From NCBI RefSeq assembly GCF_010723305.1, contig NZ_BLKW01000002.1:1922001-1986000 (forward strand): DNA of 64,000 nucleotides, given 5' to 3'. A model generated the notes under the pieces. That model had not been told where the DNA came from and made no database searches. It saw only the letters and a program-made list of their open reading frames with translations. Below are positions 7,589 through 16,264 of the stretch, in pieces (position 1 is the stretch's first letter; the number at the start of each line of letters is the position of its first letter). A program made the translations under genes and the position numbers. Source of the DNA: Mycobacterium botniense (GTDB lineage: Bacteria > Actinomycetota > Actinomycetes > Mycobacteriales > Mycobacteriaceae).

Positions 7589-8529
7589 TGATCGGCGCCG
7601 AGCGCGGCGATTCGGCACGCAAGGTCACCAAGTTGCTCGCCGACATCGAATGGGCCGAGGCCGCCGGTATGGATACCGCGTGGATCCCGCAGGTGCCCAA
7701 CGACTTCGACGCGTTGACGGCTGTCGCGCTGATGGCGACCCGAACGACGCGCATCGAGCTCGGCACCGCGGTGGTGCCGTTGCAGGCCCAGCATCCGATT
7801 GCGCTGGCGCGTCAGGCATTGTCGGTGCATGCCGCTGCCAACGGCCGACTGGCTCTCGGCGTCGGGCCGTCACATCATTGGATCATCCGCGACATGCTCG
7901 GCCTGCCCTACGAGCGCCCGGCCGCGTTCACCCGTGACTACCTGGACGTGCTCGCCGCCGCCCTCAGCGGTCCCGGCCCCGTCGACATCGAGAACCGGAC
8001 CTTTCGCGTGCACAACCCGCTCGACCTGGCCCCGGTAGCGCCGCTGCCGGTGCTTGTCGCCGCACTCGGGCCGGTGATGCTGGCGCTGGCCGGGGAGCGC
8101 GCCGACGGGACCGTGTTGTGGATGGCCGATGAGCGGGCCGTCGCCGAACATGTCGTTCCCCGAATCACCAAAGCCGCGGAGAATGCTGGTCGGCCCGCCC
8201 CCCGGATTGTCGCCGGAATACCGGTATGTCTTTGTGCGTCGGCTGAAGTCGACGCCGCTCGAGAGCGTGCCAACCGGATCCTGGGGGAAGCCGAGGTCTC
8301 GCCGAACTATCAGCGCCTGCTCGAGTACGGCGACGCGAACGACGTCGGCGATATCTGCGCGGCCGGCGACGAGGACGCCATCCTGGCGCGGTTCCGCCGG
8401 TTCGCCGAGGCCGGGGTGACCGACCTGTCGGTGCGGTTGCTGCCGATCGGCGACAACCGCGACGAGCTCGTCGCCTCCAAACGCCGTACCCGCGAAGTCG
8501 TCGCCGCGCTCGGCGCCGAAGTCCGATGA
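7573..8529 (+). CDS. LLM-class (probably F420-dependent) oxidoreductase
   Basis: A 318-residue luciferase-like TIM barrel. Typical segments are MRLGVMIGAERG at the N-terminus, IELGTAVVPLQAQHP, NGRLALGVGPSHHW and VPRITKAAENAGRP. Such proteins in mycobacteria usually use F420 or FMN. The GTG start overlaps the preceding B12-subunit gene by 16 nt and its 3' end overlaps the CoA-transferase gene by 4 nt, so it belongs to the mutase operon. It could reduce or oxygenate a pathway intermediate; the substrate and cofactor are inferred only from family. Confidence 0.85.
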   Translation: MRLGVMIGAERGDSARKVTKLLADIEWAEAAGMDTAWIPQVPNDFDALTAVALMATRTTRIELGTAVVPLQAQHPIALARQALSVHAAANGRLALGVGPSHHWIIRDMLGLPYERPAAFTRDYLDVLAAALSGPGPVDIENRTFRVHNPLDLAPVAPLPVLVAALGPVMLALAGERADGTVLWMADERAVAEHVVPRITKAAENAGRPAPRIVAGIPVCLCASAEVDAARERANRILGEAEVSPNYQRLLEYGDANDVGDICAAGDEDAILARFRRFAEAGVTDLSVRLLPIGDNRDELVASKRRTREVVAALGAEVR

Positions 8530-9578
8530 CGGCACCGCTGGCCGGTATCCGGATTCTCGAAGTCGGCACCATGCTGGCCGGCCCGTACGCGACCATGCTG
8601 CTGGCCGACCTCGGCGCGGAGGTCGTCAAGATCGAACCGCCCGGCGGGGAAATCTCGCGCCGGGTCTCAGACAGCTACTTCGCCAGCCTCAACCGCAACA
8701 AGGGCAGCATCTGCTTGGACCTGAATTCGCCAGAGGGCCAGGCTACGTTGCGGAAACTCGTCGCGAAATCCCATGCGCTGCTGGTGAATCTGAAACCGTC
8801 GGCGATCCGTCGACTGGGGCTGACCTACGAGGCGCTGCGACGGCACAACGAACAAATCGTCTGCGTCGCGATCACCGGCTTCGGTTTGGACGGCGGTGAT
8901 GATCCGGCGTTCGACTATGTCATCCAGGCGGCGACGGGTGTGGCCGCGCTGACCGGCGAGCCGGACGGGCCGCCGACGCTGCCCGGTTACTCCTCGGCGG
9001 ACAATTCCACCGGACTCGCCGCTGCGCTGGGACTGCTGGCGCAAATCACCTCGGGCCGTGGTGGCCAGATCGACGTGTCACTGCGCGACGTGATGCTCTC
9101 GCAGTTGAACTATCACGCATCCGCCTACCTCAACGACGGTGTCCAGCCGCAGCGCCGGCCCTTCGGAGCCCATTCGTATTACGTTCCGGCGCAAATCTTC
9201 CCAACCGCCGACGGCTATCTGGCGCTGTTCATCACTCACGATGGATTCTGGAAATCATTTGCTGGCGAGGCTCATATCGACGGCTTCGACACAATGGCCG
9301 AGCGGGTCGCGAAGCGCGACGAGGTGCTGGCGGCAACCACGGCAGCTCTGGCCGCCGACACCGCGACCGGCTGGGAAGCCCGGCTGCGACCGCTGGGCGT
9401 GCCGGCAGCAGCAGTGCGCACGTTGGCCGAAGCGCTGGATGCCACGCCGGAAATGATTGTTACCGCAGGCGATTTCCGCCTGGTCGGCAACCCAATCCGG
9501 GTCTTTGGTTATCGCCCCGATTACCGTCCGGCGCCGAAACTGGACGAGTCCGGCTCCGCGCGACCAGTACAGGAGTAG
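8526..9578 (+). CDS. Class III CoA-transferase (CaiB/BaiF family)
   Basis: A 350-residue family III CoA-transferase, which moves CoA between carboxylic acids through aspartyl anhydride intermediates. The N-terminus LAGIRILEVGTMLAGPYATM, the segment VVKIEPPGG and LNRNKGSICLDL are characteristic. The catalytic Asp is probably that in YSSADNSTGLAAALG. It is a little shorter than typical members (about 400). The start overlaps the LLM gene (ATGA). In this cluster it could activate or recycle the carboxylic acid substrate alongside the AMP-forming ligase at 11226. Confidence 0.88.
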   Translation: MTAPLAGIRILEVGTMLAGPYATMLLADLGAEVVKIEPPGGEISRRVSDSYFASLNRNKGSICLDLNSPEGQATLRKLVAKSHALLVNLKPSAIRRLGLTYEALRRHNEQIVCVAITGFGLDGGDDPAFDYVIQAATGVAALTGEPDGPPTLPGYSSADNSTGLAAALGLLAQITSGRGGQIDVSLRDVMLSQLNYHASAYLNDGVQPQRRPFGAHSYYVPAQIFPTADGYLALFITHDGFWKSFAGEAHIDGFDTMAERVAKRDEVLAATTAALAADTATGWEARLRPLGVPAAAVRTLAEALDATPEMIVTAGDFRLVGNPIRVFGYRPDYRPAPKLDESGSARPVQE

Positions 9579-9584
9579 TCCACC

Positions 9585-10058
9585 ATGGCACGACCAGGAC
9601 CCATCGCGATTGCAAACTTCTCCCATGTGTGTGTCGGCGTGTCGGATATCGAGCGGTCGCTGGCCTTTTACACCGGAGTGCTCGGGATGGACGTCGTGTT
9701 CGATGTCGAACTCGACGGCGCGGGTCTGGACGCCGTCACCGGGATGGCCGGCGGGAAGGGCCGAATGGTTGGCGGTCTCATTGGGGGAATGATGGTCGAG
9801 TTGCTGTCGCTGGGCGATGTTTCCGCCCTCCCGGAGGGCCCGCACCTGGGCTACACCAACATCTCGTTTCGGGTTGAGGATCTTGATGCGACATACACCG
9901 CTCTGCAACGCCGTGACGATGTACGCATCACGACGCCGGTCGAGATCGCCGGCTTGCGCATGTTCTTCGTCTACGACCCTGATGCCACGCCGATCGAATT
10001 GATCGAGCTTCCGTCGGGGGCACGAACCACCGATCAGCTGTGGCGGCCGCCGGCCTGA
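9585..10058 (+). CDS. VOC-family (glyoxalase/epimerase-like) protein
   Basis: A 157-residue vicinal-oxygen-chelate protein with two beta-alpha-beta-beta-beta modules: SHVCVGVSDIERSLAFYTGVLGM at the start and FFVYDPDATPIELIELP at the end. Methylmalonyl-CoA epimerase belongs to this family, and the position beside a B12 mutase suggests an acyl-CoA epimerase role. The putative metal ligands are partly changed, though: the first His (FSHV) and last Glu (IELIE) remain, while the HIAF-type His appears as Asn in TNISFRV. It follows the CoA-transferase by 6 bp and is the last gene of this plus-strand run. Confidence 0.82.
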   Translation: MARPGPIAIANFSHVCVGVSDIERSLAFYTGVLGMDVVFDVELDGAGLDAVTGMAGGKGRMVGGLIGGMMVELLSLGDVSALPEGPHLGYTNISFRVEDLDATYTALQRRDDVRITTPVEIAGLRMFFVYDPDATPIELIELPSGARTTDQLWRPPA

Positions 10059-10108
10059 TCCCGTGGTTTTTCGTGCGGAATTCTGCAGCCGCAGCACAGT
10101 ACTCACAG

Positions 10109-11113
10109 TCACTCGTAGTGCACCGTCACCGACGGTGTGTCAGGCACCCCCTGACACGTCAAGATGTAGCCCTCGGCCACCTCGTCGTCGGTGAGCGCCT
10201 CATTGGCCCGCATGGTGGCGCTGCCCTCGGTGAGCCGGGCCATGCAGGTCCCGCAGTTACCGGCCTCGCAGCTGAACGGCGGCGACAGGCCGGCCCGCCG
10301 CGCGCTTTCCAGCAGCGTCTCGCCGGCCACCCGCGGCACCGAGACCTTCTTGCGTCCCAGATAGATCGTCACCGTGCCGCCCACCTCGGTATCGTCGCCG
10401 ACGGGCGTTACCGTCTTGATTTGCGGCGGCAGGTCGAAGTTTTCGACGAACACCCGCCCGGGACCGGGCAGCGCTGAGCGCACCACGGCCATGAATCCCT
10501 CCGGACCGCACACGTAGTTGTCGGCGTCGACATCGGCGCCCACGAAGTCGCGCACGGCTTCGGTATCGATCAGGCCACGCTCGGCATCGATATGGCGCAC
10601 CACCGACAGCCGTCCCGGGTAACGCTCCATGAGGCCGTCCAGTACCGCTGCGAAAAGCACCGACGCCCGGTCGCGATCCGCACACAGTAGCCGGACGATG
10701 CGATCGGTGGTGGCGAGCGCGCTCTTGGTCAACGAAAGGATCGGTGTGATTCCGCTGCCGCCGGCGAACGCCAGCAACGGCGCCGAGGTCGGGTTCAGGC
10801 AAAACGTGCCCGCCGCTCTGGTCATGGTCAGCTGGTCACCTTCCCCCACGTTGTCGAGCATCCAATTGGACACCTTGCCGCCGGGAACCCGCTTGACCGT
10901 GGTCATCAGCTCAGCATCGGTCTCCGGCGCGCTTGACATGGAATACGAGCGATAGCATTCCTCGCCATCTACCCGGACCCGGAAGGTGCAGTACTGGCCC
11001 GCGCGGTAGGTGAACGGTTGCAGCTCCGGCGCCAGCACGAAGGTGCGCGCATCGGCGGTCTCCTTGATGATCCGGGTCACAGTGGCCCGGTGGAACGCCT
11101 GGAGTTCCGCCAT
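10109..11113 (-). CDS. Ferredoxin-type NAD(P)H reductase (FAD + 2Fe-2S, KshB-like)
   Basis: An electron-transfer protein of 334 residues from ATG 11113, preceded by GGAAGGG at about 4 nt. Domain order: FAD-binding barrel (FTYRAGQYCTF; YRSYSMSSAP), NAD-binding domain (AGGSGITPILS; YVCGPEGFM), and C-terminal plant-type 2Fe-2S domain (CEAGNCGTC, then a fourth Cys in ILTCQG). This architecture is that of KshB/HsaB-like and phenylacetyl-CoA monooxygenase reductases, which feed an oxygenase. No partner oxygenase component is encoded beside it; the LLM protein or the P450 system in the window are only possibilities. It is divergent from the acyl-CoA ligase and shares its palindromic operator. Confidence 0.9.
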   Translation of the reverse strand: MAELQAFHRATVTRIIKETADARTFVLAPELQPFTYRAGQYCTFRVRVDGEECYRSYSMSSAPETDAELMTTVKRVPGGKVSNWMLDNVGEGDQLTMTRAAGTFCLNPTSAPLLAFAGGSGITPILSLTKSALATTDRIVRLLCADRDRASVLFAAVLDGLMERYPGRLSVVRHIDAERGLIDTEAVRDFVGADVDADNYVCGPEGFMAVVRSALPGPGRVFVENFDLPPQIKTVTPVGDDTEVGGTVTIYLGRKKVSVPRVAGETLLESARRAGLSPPFSCEAGNCGTCMARLTEGSATMRANEALTDDEVAEGYILTCQGVPDTPSVTVHYE

Positions 11114-11144
11114 AGCACCCTTCCGCACTTGCGTTCTTCACTAT

Positions 11145-11161
11145 AGAGAATAATATTCTCT
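11145..11161. promoter_or_regulatory. Palindromic operator 1 of the mutase cluster
   Basis: AGAGAAT-AAT-ATTCTCT, a perfect 7-bp inverted repeat with a 3-nt centre, in the 112-bp divergent gap between the reductase (start 11113) and the ligase (start 11226). A near-identical copy lies at 16265-16281 in the other divergent gap of the cluster. Size and symmetry fit a TetR-family regulator. It does not match the KstR or KstR2 consensus known to me. Confidence 0.75.
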
Positions 11162-11225
11162 GAAAGCGATAGGATATTTTCAAATCATTTCCGTTCACCG
11201 TGGTCGTTGCCGGGAGGAACCCGAC

Positions 11226-12629
11226 ATGAGCCAGCCAACCGCGCTGGTGTTCGAGGAGCGGCAGTACAGCCGGCCCCTGCTCGATGCGCTGGCCGACGGT
11301 CTGGCGACCACCCTGTACAAGCGTGGTGTGACGGCCGGCGACCGGGTCGCGCTGATGGCGTCCACCCGGCCCGAATTCGTCATCGCAGTGCACGCGATCT
11401 GGCGGTTGGGCGCCGTGGTAGTGCTTTTGAGCCCCGCCTGGAAGCGCGGCGAGGTCGAACACGCGCTGGCGCTGACGAACCCGACGCACGCGGTCGGCGA
11501 CCATCCGGTGCTGGCCGGTCTGATGCCGATGGTGCATCTCGACGAACCGATCATGCCCGGGGAGTCGTTAGGTGGGCCGCCTCCCGCCGATGGCGACGCG
11601 TTGCTGGTGTTCAGTTCCGGCACCACCGGCCCGCCCAAAGCCGTCCGGCATACCCATGCGTCGCTGCGTGCGGCTGTCTGGCACTGGCGTTGCGCGCTGC
11701 ACTTGACCTGCCGCGATCGCATCCAGGTGGCCACGCCGCCCGCGCACATCCTGGGCCTGCTCAACATCGTCACCGCGCTGCGCACCGGCGCCTGGATGCG
11801 GCTGCATCGTCGCTTCGATGTCGAGGCGATGCTGGCGCACATCGAAGCCGATCGCATCACCATCGAGATGGCCGTTGCGCCAATTGCCCTGGCAATCGCG
11901 TCGCACCCGCGGCTGGAATCCTACGACCTGTCCTCGCTGCGGTTCATCATGTGGGGCGCGACCCCGGTCAGCGAAAGCGTCGCCGAAACCGTCACCCGGC
12001 GAACCGGAGTCGGTTGGGTCCCCGCCTACGGCACCACCGAGTTGCCGGTCATCGCGTGTAACCCGTTGCAAGGCGCCCGGCTGGACTCGGTTGGGCGTCC
12101 GGTGGCCGGAGTGGACGTGCGGGTGGTGTCACTGCAGACCGGTGAGCCGCTCGGCCCCGGCGAAGCCGGTGAGATTCAAGCGCGCTCGGATTCGCTGATG
12201 GCCGGCTACCTGCCGGCTGAAGCGACACGAGAAGCATTGTGCGACGGCTGGTATCGGACGGGTGATATCGGATGCCTCGACACCGGCGGGTGGCTGCGGA
12301 TCACCGACCGCTGCAAGGAGATGATCAAGGTGCGCGGATTTCAGGTCGCGCCCGCTGAGATTGAGGCCGTGCTGCACGCTCATCCGGCTGTCAAAGACTG
12401 CGCGGTGTTCGGTGTGCCCGACGGGATCGCCGGTGAATCCGTCGTCGCCGCTGTCGCGACCCACGGTGTGGTCGACGCCGGCGAACTCGCTGAGCGGGTG
12501 AACCAGCGGTTGGCCTCCTACAAGCGCCTGAGCCGTATCGTGTTCGTCGCCGAGATTCCCCGCTTGCCCTCCGGCAAGGTACTGCGCCGAGAGCTCAAGG
12601 AGCGTTATGGACGTCCGCTTCACGGATGA
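11226..12629 (+). CDS. AMP-forming acyl-CoA ligase
   Basis: An adenylate-forming acyl-CoA synthetase (acid + ATP + CoA to acyl-CoA + AMP + PPi), 467 residues, somewhat shorter than the usual 500-550 because the N-terminus is brief. Motifs: the P-loop FSSGTTGPPKA, YGTTELP (A5), GWYRTGDIG (A7), then KEMIKVRGFQVAPAEIE (A8 hinge) and LPSGKVLRREL with the A10 catalytic Lys. It starts the plus-strand operon of beta-oxidation genes behind operator 11145-11161, and its last 23 nt overlap the next gene. It probably activates the acid substrate of this cluster. Confidence 0.92.
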   Translation: MSQPTALVFEERQYSRPLLDALADGLATTLYKRGVTAGDRVALMASTRPEFVIAVHAIWRLGAVVVLLSPAWKRGEVEHALALTNPTHAVGDHPVLAGLMPMVHLDEPIMPGESLGGPPPADGDALLVFSSGTTGPPKAVRHTHASLRAAVWHWRCALHLTCRDRIQVATPPAHILGLLNIVTALRTGAWMRLHRRFDVEAMLAHIEADRITIEMAVAPIALAIASHPRLESYDLSSLRFIMWGATPVSESVAETVTRRTGVGWVPAYGTTELPVIACNPLQGARLDSVGRPVAGVDVRVVSLQTGEPLGPGEAGEIQARSDSLMAGYLPAEATREALCDGWYRTGDIGCLDTGGWLRITDRCKEMIKVRGFQVAPAEIEAVLHAHPAVKDCAVFGVPDGIAGESVVAAVATHGVVDAGELAERVNQRLASYKRLSRIVFVAEIPRLPSGKVLRRELKERYGRPLHG

Positions 12630-13509
12630 ACAGCGGCAACTGCGCGATGCTGCCGCCAAGCTGGCCGACGACCTGGGACCGGGATCCGTCGCTGAGCTCG
12701 CCGACGACGACCGGATTGCCCGGCTGGACAAACAGGTTGAGGCGACCGGCTGGCGCTCACTACGCTCCGACGGCGCTTCCGGCGTCGAAGTGGCCGTTGT
12801 TGCAGAGGAATTCGGGCGCGGTTTGGTGGACGTCCCCTTTCTGGGTCCGGTGCTGGCCGACGATCTGGCCCGGTGTATCGGCGTTGACGAGCACGCGACG
12901 ATCGCTGCCGGCGGCCGGGGAATCGACGCGCGCGGATACCGGCGGGCCCTCGAGCTGTGCGAGACCAGAGTTCTAGCAGCCGATCTGGACACCGCCCACA
13001 CCGTGGTGGATCTGACCCGAGCCGAGGCCGGCTTCCTGGGAGCTCCGGTAGCTGTTGGCGACGTGCCTGCCGAACACGCCGGCCGATGGCAGGCACTCGC
13101 GCTGGTTACCACGACAGCGGATCTGGTGGGCGTCGCGCGTGGCGCACACAACCTCGCCTGCGACTACGCGAAAGTTCGTGAGCAGTATGGCAAACCGATC
13201 GGCTCCTACCAAGCGATCGCTCATCTGCTGGCCGAAGGTCTGGCCCTGATCGAAGGTTCGGTGAGCGTGCTGCGGCATGCGGCCTGGGCAGTCGACGAGC
13301 TGGAGGTAGCCCAAGCGATTCGGGCCGCCCGGGTCGCAAAGATCTACTGTGCGCGGGCCGCCCGCACCGTGTGCGAGACCGCGGTGCAGGTGCACGGGGG
13401 GATCGGCAATACGTGGGACTGTCTGGCGCACGTCTTTTTGCGGCGGGCACTGACGTCGGCCGAGCTGTGGCCGGTCAAGCTCAAGGAGATCGACATTGGA
13501 CTTTCGTGA
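12607..13509 (+). CDS. Acyl-CoA dehydrogenase, smaller subunit of a heteromeric pair
   Basis: FadE-like protein of 300 residues, shorter than a full acyl-CoA dehydrogenase (about 380). The C-terminal half has the FAD-contacting family segments VREQYGKPIGSYQAIAH and VHGGIGNTWDCLAHVFLRRA; the N-terminal half is reduced and I see no central FSEPxAGSD-type segment. The adjacent gene supplies that part. Such tandem genes encode alpha2beta2 dehydrogenases in mycobacterial sterol side-chain degradation (ChsE1-ChsE2 and relatives), so I infer a joint enzyme. It overlaps the ligase by 23 nt and the partner by 14 nt. Confidence 0.88.
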   Translation: MDVRFTDEQRQLRDAAAKLADDLGPGSVAELADDDRIARLDKQVEATGWRSLRSDGASGVEVAVVAEEFGRGLVDVPFLGPVLADDLARCIGVDEHATIAAGGRGIDARGYRRALELCETRVLAADLDTAHTVVDLTRAEAGFLGAPVAVGDVPAEHAGRWQALALVTTTADLVGVARGAHNLACDYAKVREQYGKPIGSYQAIAHLLAEGLALIEGSVSVLRHAAWAVDELEVAQAIRAARVAKIYCARAARTVCETAVQVHGGIGNTWDCLAHVFLRRALTSAELWPVKLKEIDIGLS

Positions 13510-14584
13510 CTCTCCGGAAGAAGCCGCCTTTCGGCAACGTCTACGATCCTGGCTTTCAGAGCATGCCAAGGAGTTTCCCACGTCGGGCGACGAGTACTGG
13601 GCTCGGCAGGGCGACTGGCACCGGGCGCTTTACCAGGCCGGGTTTTTCGGGCTGTCCTGGTCGCGCGAATATGGTGGCCAGGAATTGCCGCCGGTCTATG
13701 ACGTCATCGTCGACGAAGAGCTGGCCCGCGCCGGCGCTCCGCCGCGGCCCAGTCTCGGCTACTTGGTCGTCGGTCTGAGCCGCCACGGCAGCGAGAAGCT
13801 GCGGCGGCGCTTCCTGCCGCCCATGATCAACGGCACTGAGCGGTGGTGCCAAGGCTTCAGCGAGCCCGGCGCCGGCTCAGATCTGGCCTCGTTGACCACC
13901 ACCGCGACCCGCGACGGCGACCACTACGTCGTGCACGGGCAAAAAATCTGGACCAGCTACTCCGACGTCGCCGACTGGTGTCTGCTGCTCGCCCGGACCG
14001 ACCCCGACGTGCCGAAACACAAAGGCATTTCGGCGTTCATCATCTCGATGAAACAGCCTGGTGTGCGACAACACCCCCTGCGGATGATCAACGGGGTCAC
14101 CACCGAGTTCGGTCAGGTGTTCTTCGACGGTGCAACGGTGCCCGCGGACCAGATGGTCGGTGCTCCAGGTGAGGGCTGGGCGCTGGCGATGACGGTGGTC
14201 GCGCACGAACGTGAACCCTCCACCTTGGGCTACGCCGCCCGATACGGCAAGCTCATCAGGCAACTTGCCGCGCGTACCGGCGGCCGTGTCCCTCCCGAAC
14301 TTGCTTGGGCTGCAGTGCAGACCGAGATGCTCACCCACCATGTGCGACGGAGGCTGTCCGAACAACTCGACGGTGTCTCGCACGGGCCGCAAGGATCACT
14401 GGACAAACTGCTGATGACCTGGGTCGAACAATCGGTCGGGCACGCCGCACTGGCCGTCGGCGGCACCCGCGATCCCGACCTGCTCAGCGCCTATCTATAC
14501 AGCCGCGCGCAAAGCGTCATGGGCGGCACCGCACAGATCCAAAAGAACATCATCGCCGCACGCATTCTGGGATTGGGAGCCTGA
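13496..14584 (+). CDS. Acyl-CoA dehydrogenase, larger subunit of a heteromeric pair
   Basis: FadE-like protein of 362 residues from TTG 13496, inside the end of the previous gene. It has the acyl-CoA dehydrogenase signature WCQGFSEPGAGSDLASL, then HGQKIWTSYSDVADWCLLLARTD and a C-terminus QSVMGGTAQIQKNIIAARILG. The glutamate in VAHEREPSTLG is a candidate catalytic base. Together with the 12607 product it should form a heterotetramer introducing the alpha-beta double bond of an acyl-CoA, probably one with a bulky or ring-bearing acyl chain, as for the ChsE-type enzymes. Confidence 0.9.
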   Translation: MDFRDSPEEAAFRQRLRSWLSEHAKEFPTSGDEYWARQGDWHRALYQAGFFGLSWSREYGGQELPPVYDVIVDEELARAGAPPRPSLGYLVVGLSRHGSEKLRRRFLPPMINGTERWCQGFSEPGAGSDLASLTTTATRDGDHYVVHGQKIWTSYSDVADWCLLLARTDPDVPKHKGISAFIISMKQPGVRQHPLRMINGVTTEFGQVFFDGATVPADQMVGAPGEGWALAMTVVAHEREPSTLGYAARYGKLIRQLAARTGGRVPPELAWAAVQTEMLTHHVRRRLSEQLDGVSHGPQGSLDKLLMTWVEQSVGHAALAVGGTRDPDLLSAYLYSRAQSVMGGTAQIQKNIIAARILGLGA

Positions 14585-14585
14585 C

Positions 14586-15353
14586 GTGTACGACATGCCG
14601 GAAGAAATCGACGTCCAAGCCGACGGGCCGCTGCGGATCATCACGCTGAACCGGCCCGCCGCGCTCAACGCCGTCAACGACAGCCTGCACACCGGACTGG
14701 CAAAGCTGTGGTCCCAGTTGAGCGAAGACCGGCAGGCCCGCGCGGCGGTGCTCACCGGCAGCGGCAGGGCGTTCTCGGCGGGCGGCGATTTCCAGTATCT
14801 CGCCGAACTGGCCGACGATGCCGAGCTGCGCGCCAAGACCATCGCGCATGGTCGCGAGATCGTGCTGGGCATGGCTCGCTGCCGAATTCCAGTGGTAGCA
14901 GCGGTTAATGGCCCGGCCGTGGGTCTGGGGTGCAGCCTGGTCGCGCTGAGCGACATCGTCTACATCGCCGAAGACGCCTATCTCGCCGATCCCCATGTGC
15001 AGGTGGGGCTGGTGGCCGCCGATGGCGGGCCAGTCACCTGGCCGCTGCACCTCAGCCTGCTGCTGGCCAAGGAATACGCGCTGACCGGCGCGCGGATTTC
15101 GGCCGCGAAGGCCGTCGAACTCGGACTGGCCAACCATGTGGTCGCCGACCCGCTGTCTGAGGCAGTGACCTGCGCCAAACGAATCATCGAGCTGCCCCGG
15201 CAAGCGGTCGAGAGCACCAAACGGGTGCTCAACATCCATCTCGAGCGTGCGGTGCTGGCCACCCTGGATTTTGCACTGACGGCCGAAAACCAGTCGTTTC
15301 AAACCGAGGACTTCCGCTCGATCATCACCAGGCTGACCGCCGGCAAGAATTGA
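14586..15353 (+). CDS. Enoyl-CoA hydratase/isomerase family protein
   Basis: A crotonase-fold protein of 255 residues from GTG 14586, one base after the dehydrogenase stop. The oxyanion-hole segment is SGRAFSAGGDFQYL, and the second conserved region reads AAVNGPAVGLGCSLVALSDIV. In the position of the second catalytic glutamate the sequence has DPHVQVGLVAADGG, where Asp follows the Ala pair rather than Glu, so hydratase, isomerase or another crotonase reaction are all possible. It is the last gene of the ligase operon. Confidence 0.88.
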   Translation: MYDMPEEIDVQADGPLRIITLNRPAALNAVNDSLHTGLAKLWSQLSEDRQARAAVLTGSGRAFSAGGDFQYLAELADDAELRAKTIAHGREIVLGMARCRIPVVAAVNGPAVGLGCSLVALSDIVYIAEDAYLADPHVQVGLVAADGGPVTWPLHLSLLLAKEYALTGARISAAKAVELGLANHVVADPLSEAVTCAKRIIELPRQAVESTKRVLNIHLERAVLATLDFALTAENQSFQTEDFRSIITRLTAGKN

Positions 15354-15416
15354 CCCTCGTCGACGGGTCGCACGAGCGTCATGTCAGGGCGGACCATTTG
15401 GCGGTCGCCCCGAGTG

Positions 15417-15437
15417 GGCGCCCGAGACCGGGGCGCC
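15417..15437. terminator. Possible bidirectional terminator hairpin
   Basis: GGCGCCC (15417-15423) and GGGCGCC (15431-15437) form a 7-bp all-GC stem with a 7-nt loop in the gap between the convergent hydratase (ends 15353) and SDR (ends 15467). No T-tract follows, as is common for mycobacterial terminators, so the call is tentative. Confidence 0.35.
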
Positions 15438-15466
15438 GCGTTGAGACGCGTGCGCTGAGCCCGGTG

Positions 15467-16228
15467 TCACTTGGGCGGGAACCGCAGTGCACCGTCGAGG
15501 CGGATGACTTCGCCGTTGAGGTAGTCGTTTTCGACGATGCTTTGGACCAACGCCGCATACTCGGCGGGCCGGCCCATCCGCTTGGGGAAAGGCACCTGCG
15601 GGCCCCAGTATGCCTCCAGCTGGTCTGCCGCCTGACCGTAGGCCGGTGTCAGGAACGTCCCCGGAGCGATGGTGAGAACACGGATGCCCAGCGGTGACAG
15701 GTCACGCGCGGCCACCAGCGTCATGCCGACCACCCCGCCTTTCGCCGCCGCGTACGGCAGCTGACCGATCTGGCCCTCGTAGGCGGCGATGGAGGCGGTA
15801 TTGACGATGACACCCCGGGCCCCGTCGAGCGGTTCGTGTCGCGCCATGGCTGCGGCAACCAGGCGCATCACGTTGAACACCCCAGTCAGGTAGACGTCGA
15901 TGGTGGTCTTGAACCCGTCCAGGTCCAGCGGTGTGCCGTCCTTGGCGACCAGGCGTCCCCCGCTTGCCGGGCCGCCGTGGGTATCCACCGAAATCCGCAG
16001 TGGCCCCAGTGATTCTGCTTCGGCAATGGCAGCCTGGACGTCATCGGTGCTGGTGGCGTCGGTGCGCACATATCGGGCACCGAGCTCACCGGCAAGCTTT
16101 TTGCCTTTGGCGTCGGCCAGGTCGGCGACGATCACCTTCGCTCCTGCGCTGTGCAGCCGGCGCACGGTGGCCTCGCCCAGGCCGCCCGCACCGCCGACTA
16201 CTATCGCAGAGCTCCCGTTGATCTGCAT
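15467..16228 (-). CDS. SDR-family 3-hydroxyacyl-CoA dehydrogenase-like enzyme
   Basis: A classical short-chain dehydrogenase of 253 residues from ATG 16228, which has GAAGGG 7 nt upstream; longer in-frame extensions to 16381 would run through the operator and promoter. Motifs: GGAGGLGEATVRRL (NAD-binding Gly motif), DATS, VIVNTASIAAYEG, YAAAKGGVVGMT (YxxxK) and APGTFLTP. The sequence resembles the 17beta-HSD10/FabG-like acyl-CoA dehydrogenases that oxidise 3-hydroxyacyl-CoA, which would complete the beta-oxidation set with the thiolase transcribed divergently from the same operator. Confidence 0.88.
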   Translation of the reverse strand: MQINGSSAIVVGGAGGLGEATVRRLHSAGAKVIVADLADAKGKKLAGELGARYVRTDATSTDDVQAAIAEAESLGPLRISVDTHGGPASGGRLVAKDGTPLDLDGFKTTIDVYLTGVFNVMRLVAAAMARHEPLDGARGVIVNTASIAAYEGQIGQLPYAAAKGGVVGMTLVAARDLSPLGIRVLTIAPGTFLTPAYGQAADQLEAYWGPQVPFPKRMGRPAEYAALVQSIVENDYLNGEVIRLDGALRFPPK

Positions 16229-16264
16229 GCAGTTTCCCTTCTTGCAACACATACTCTCGGATTG

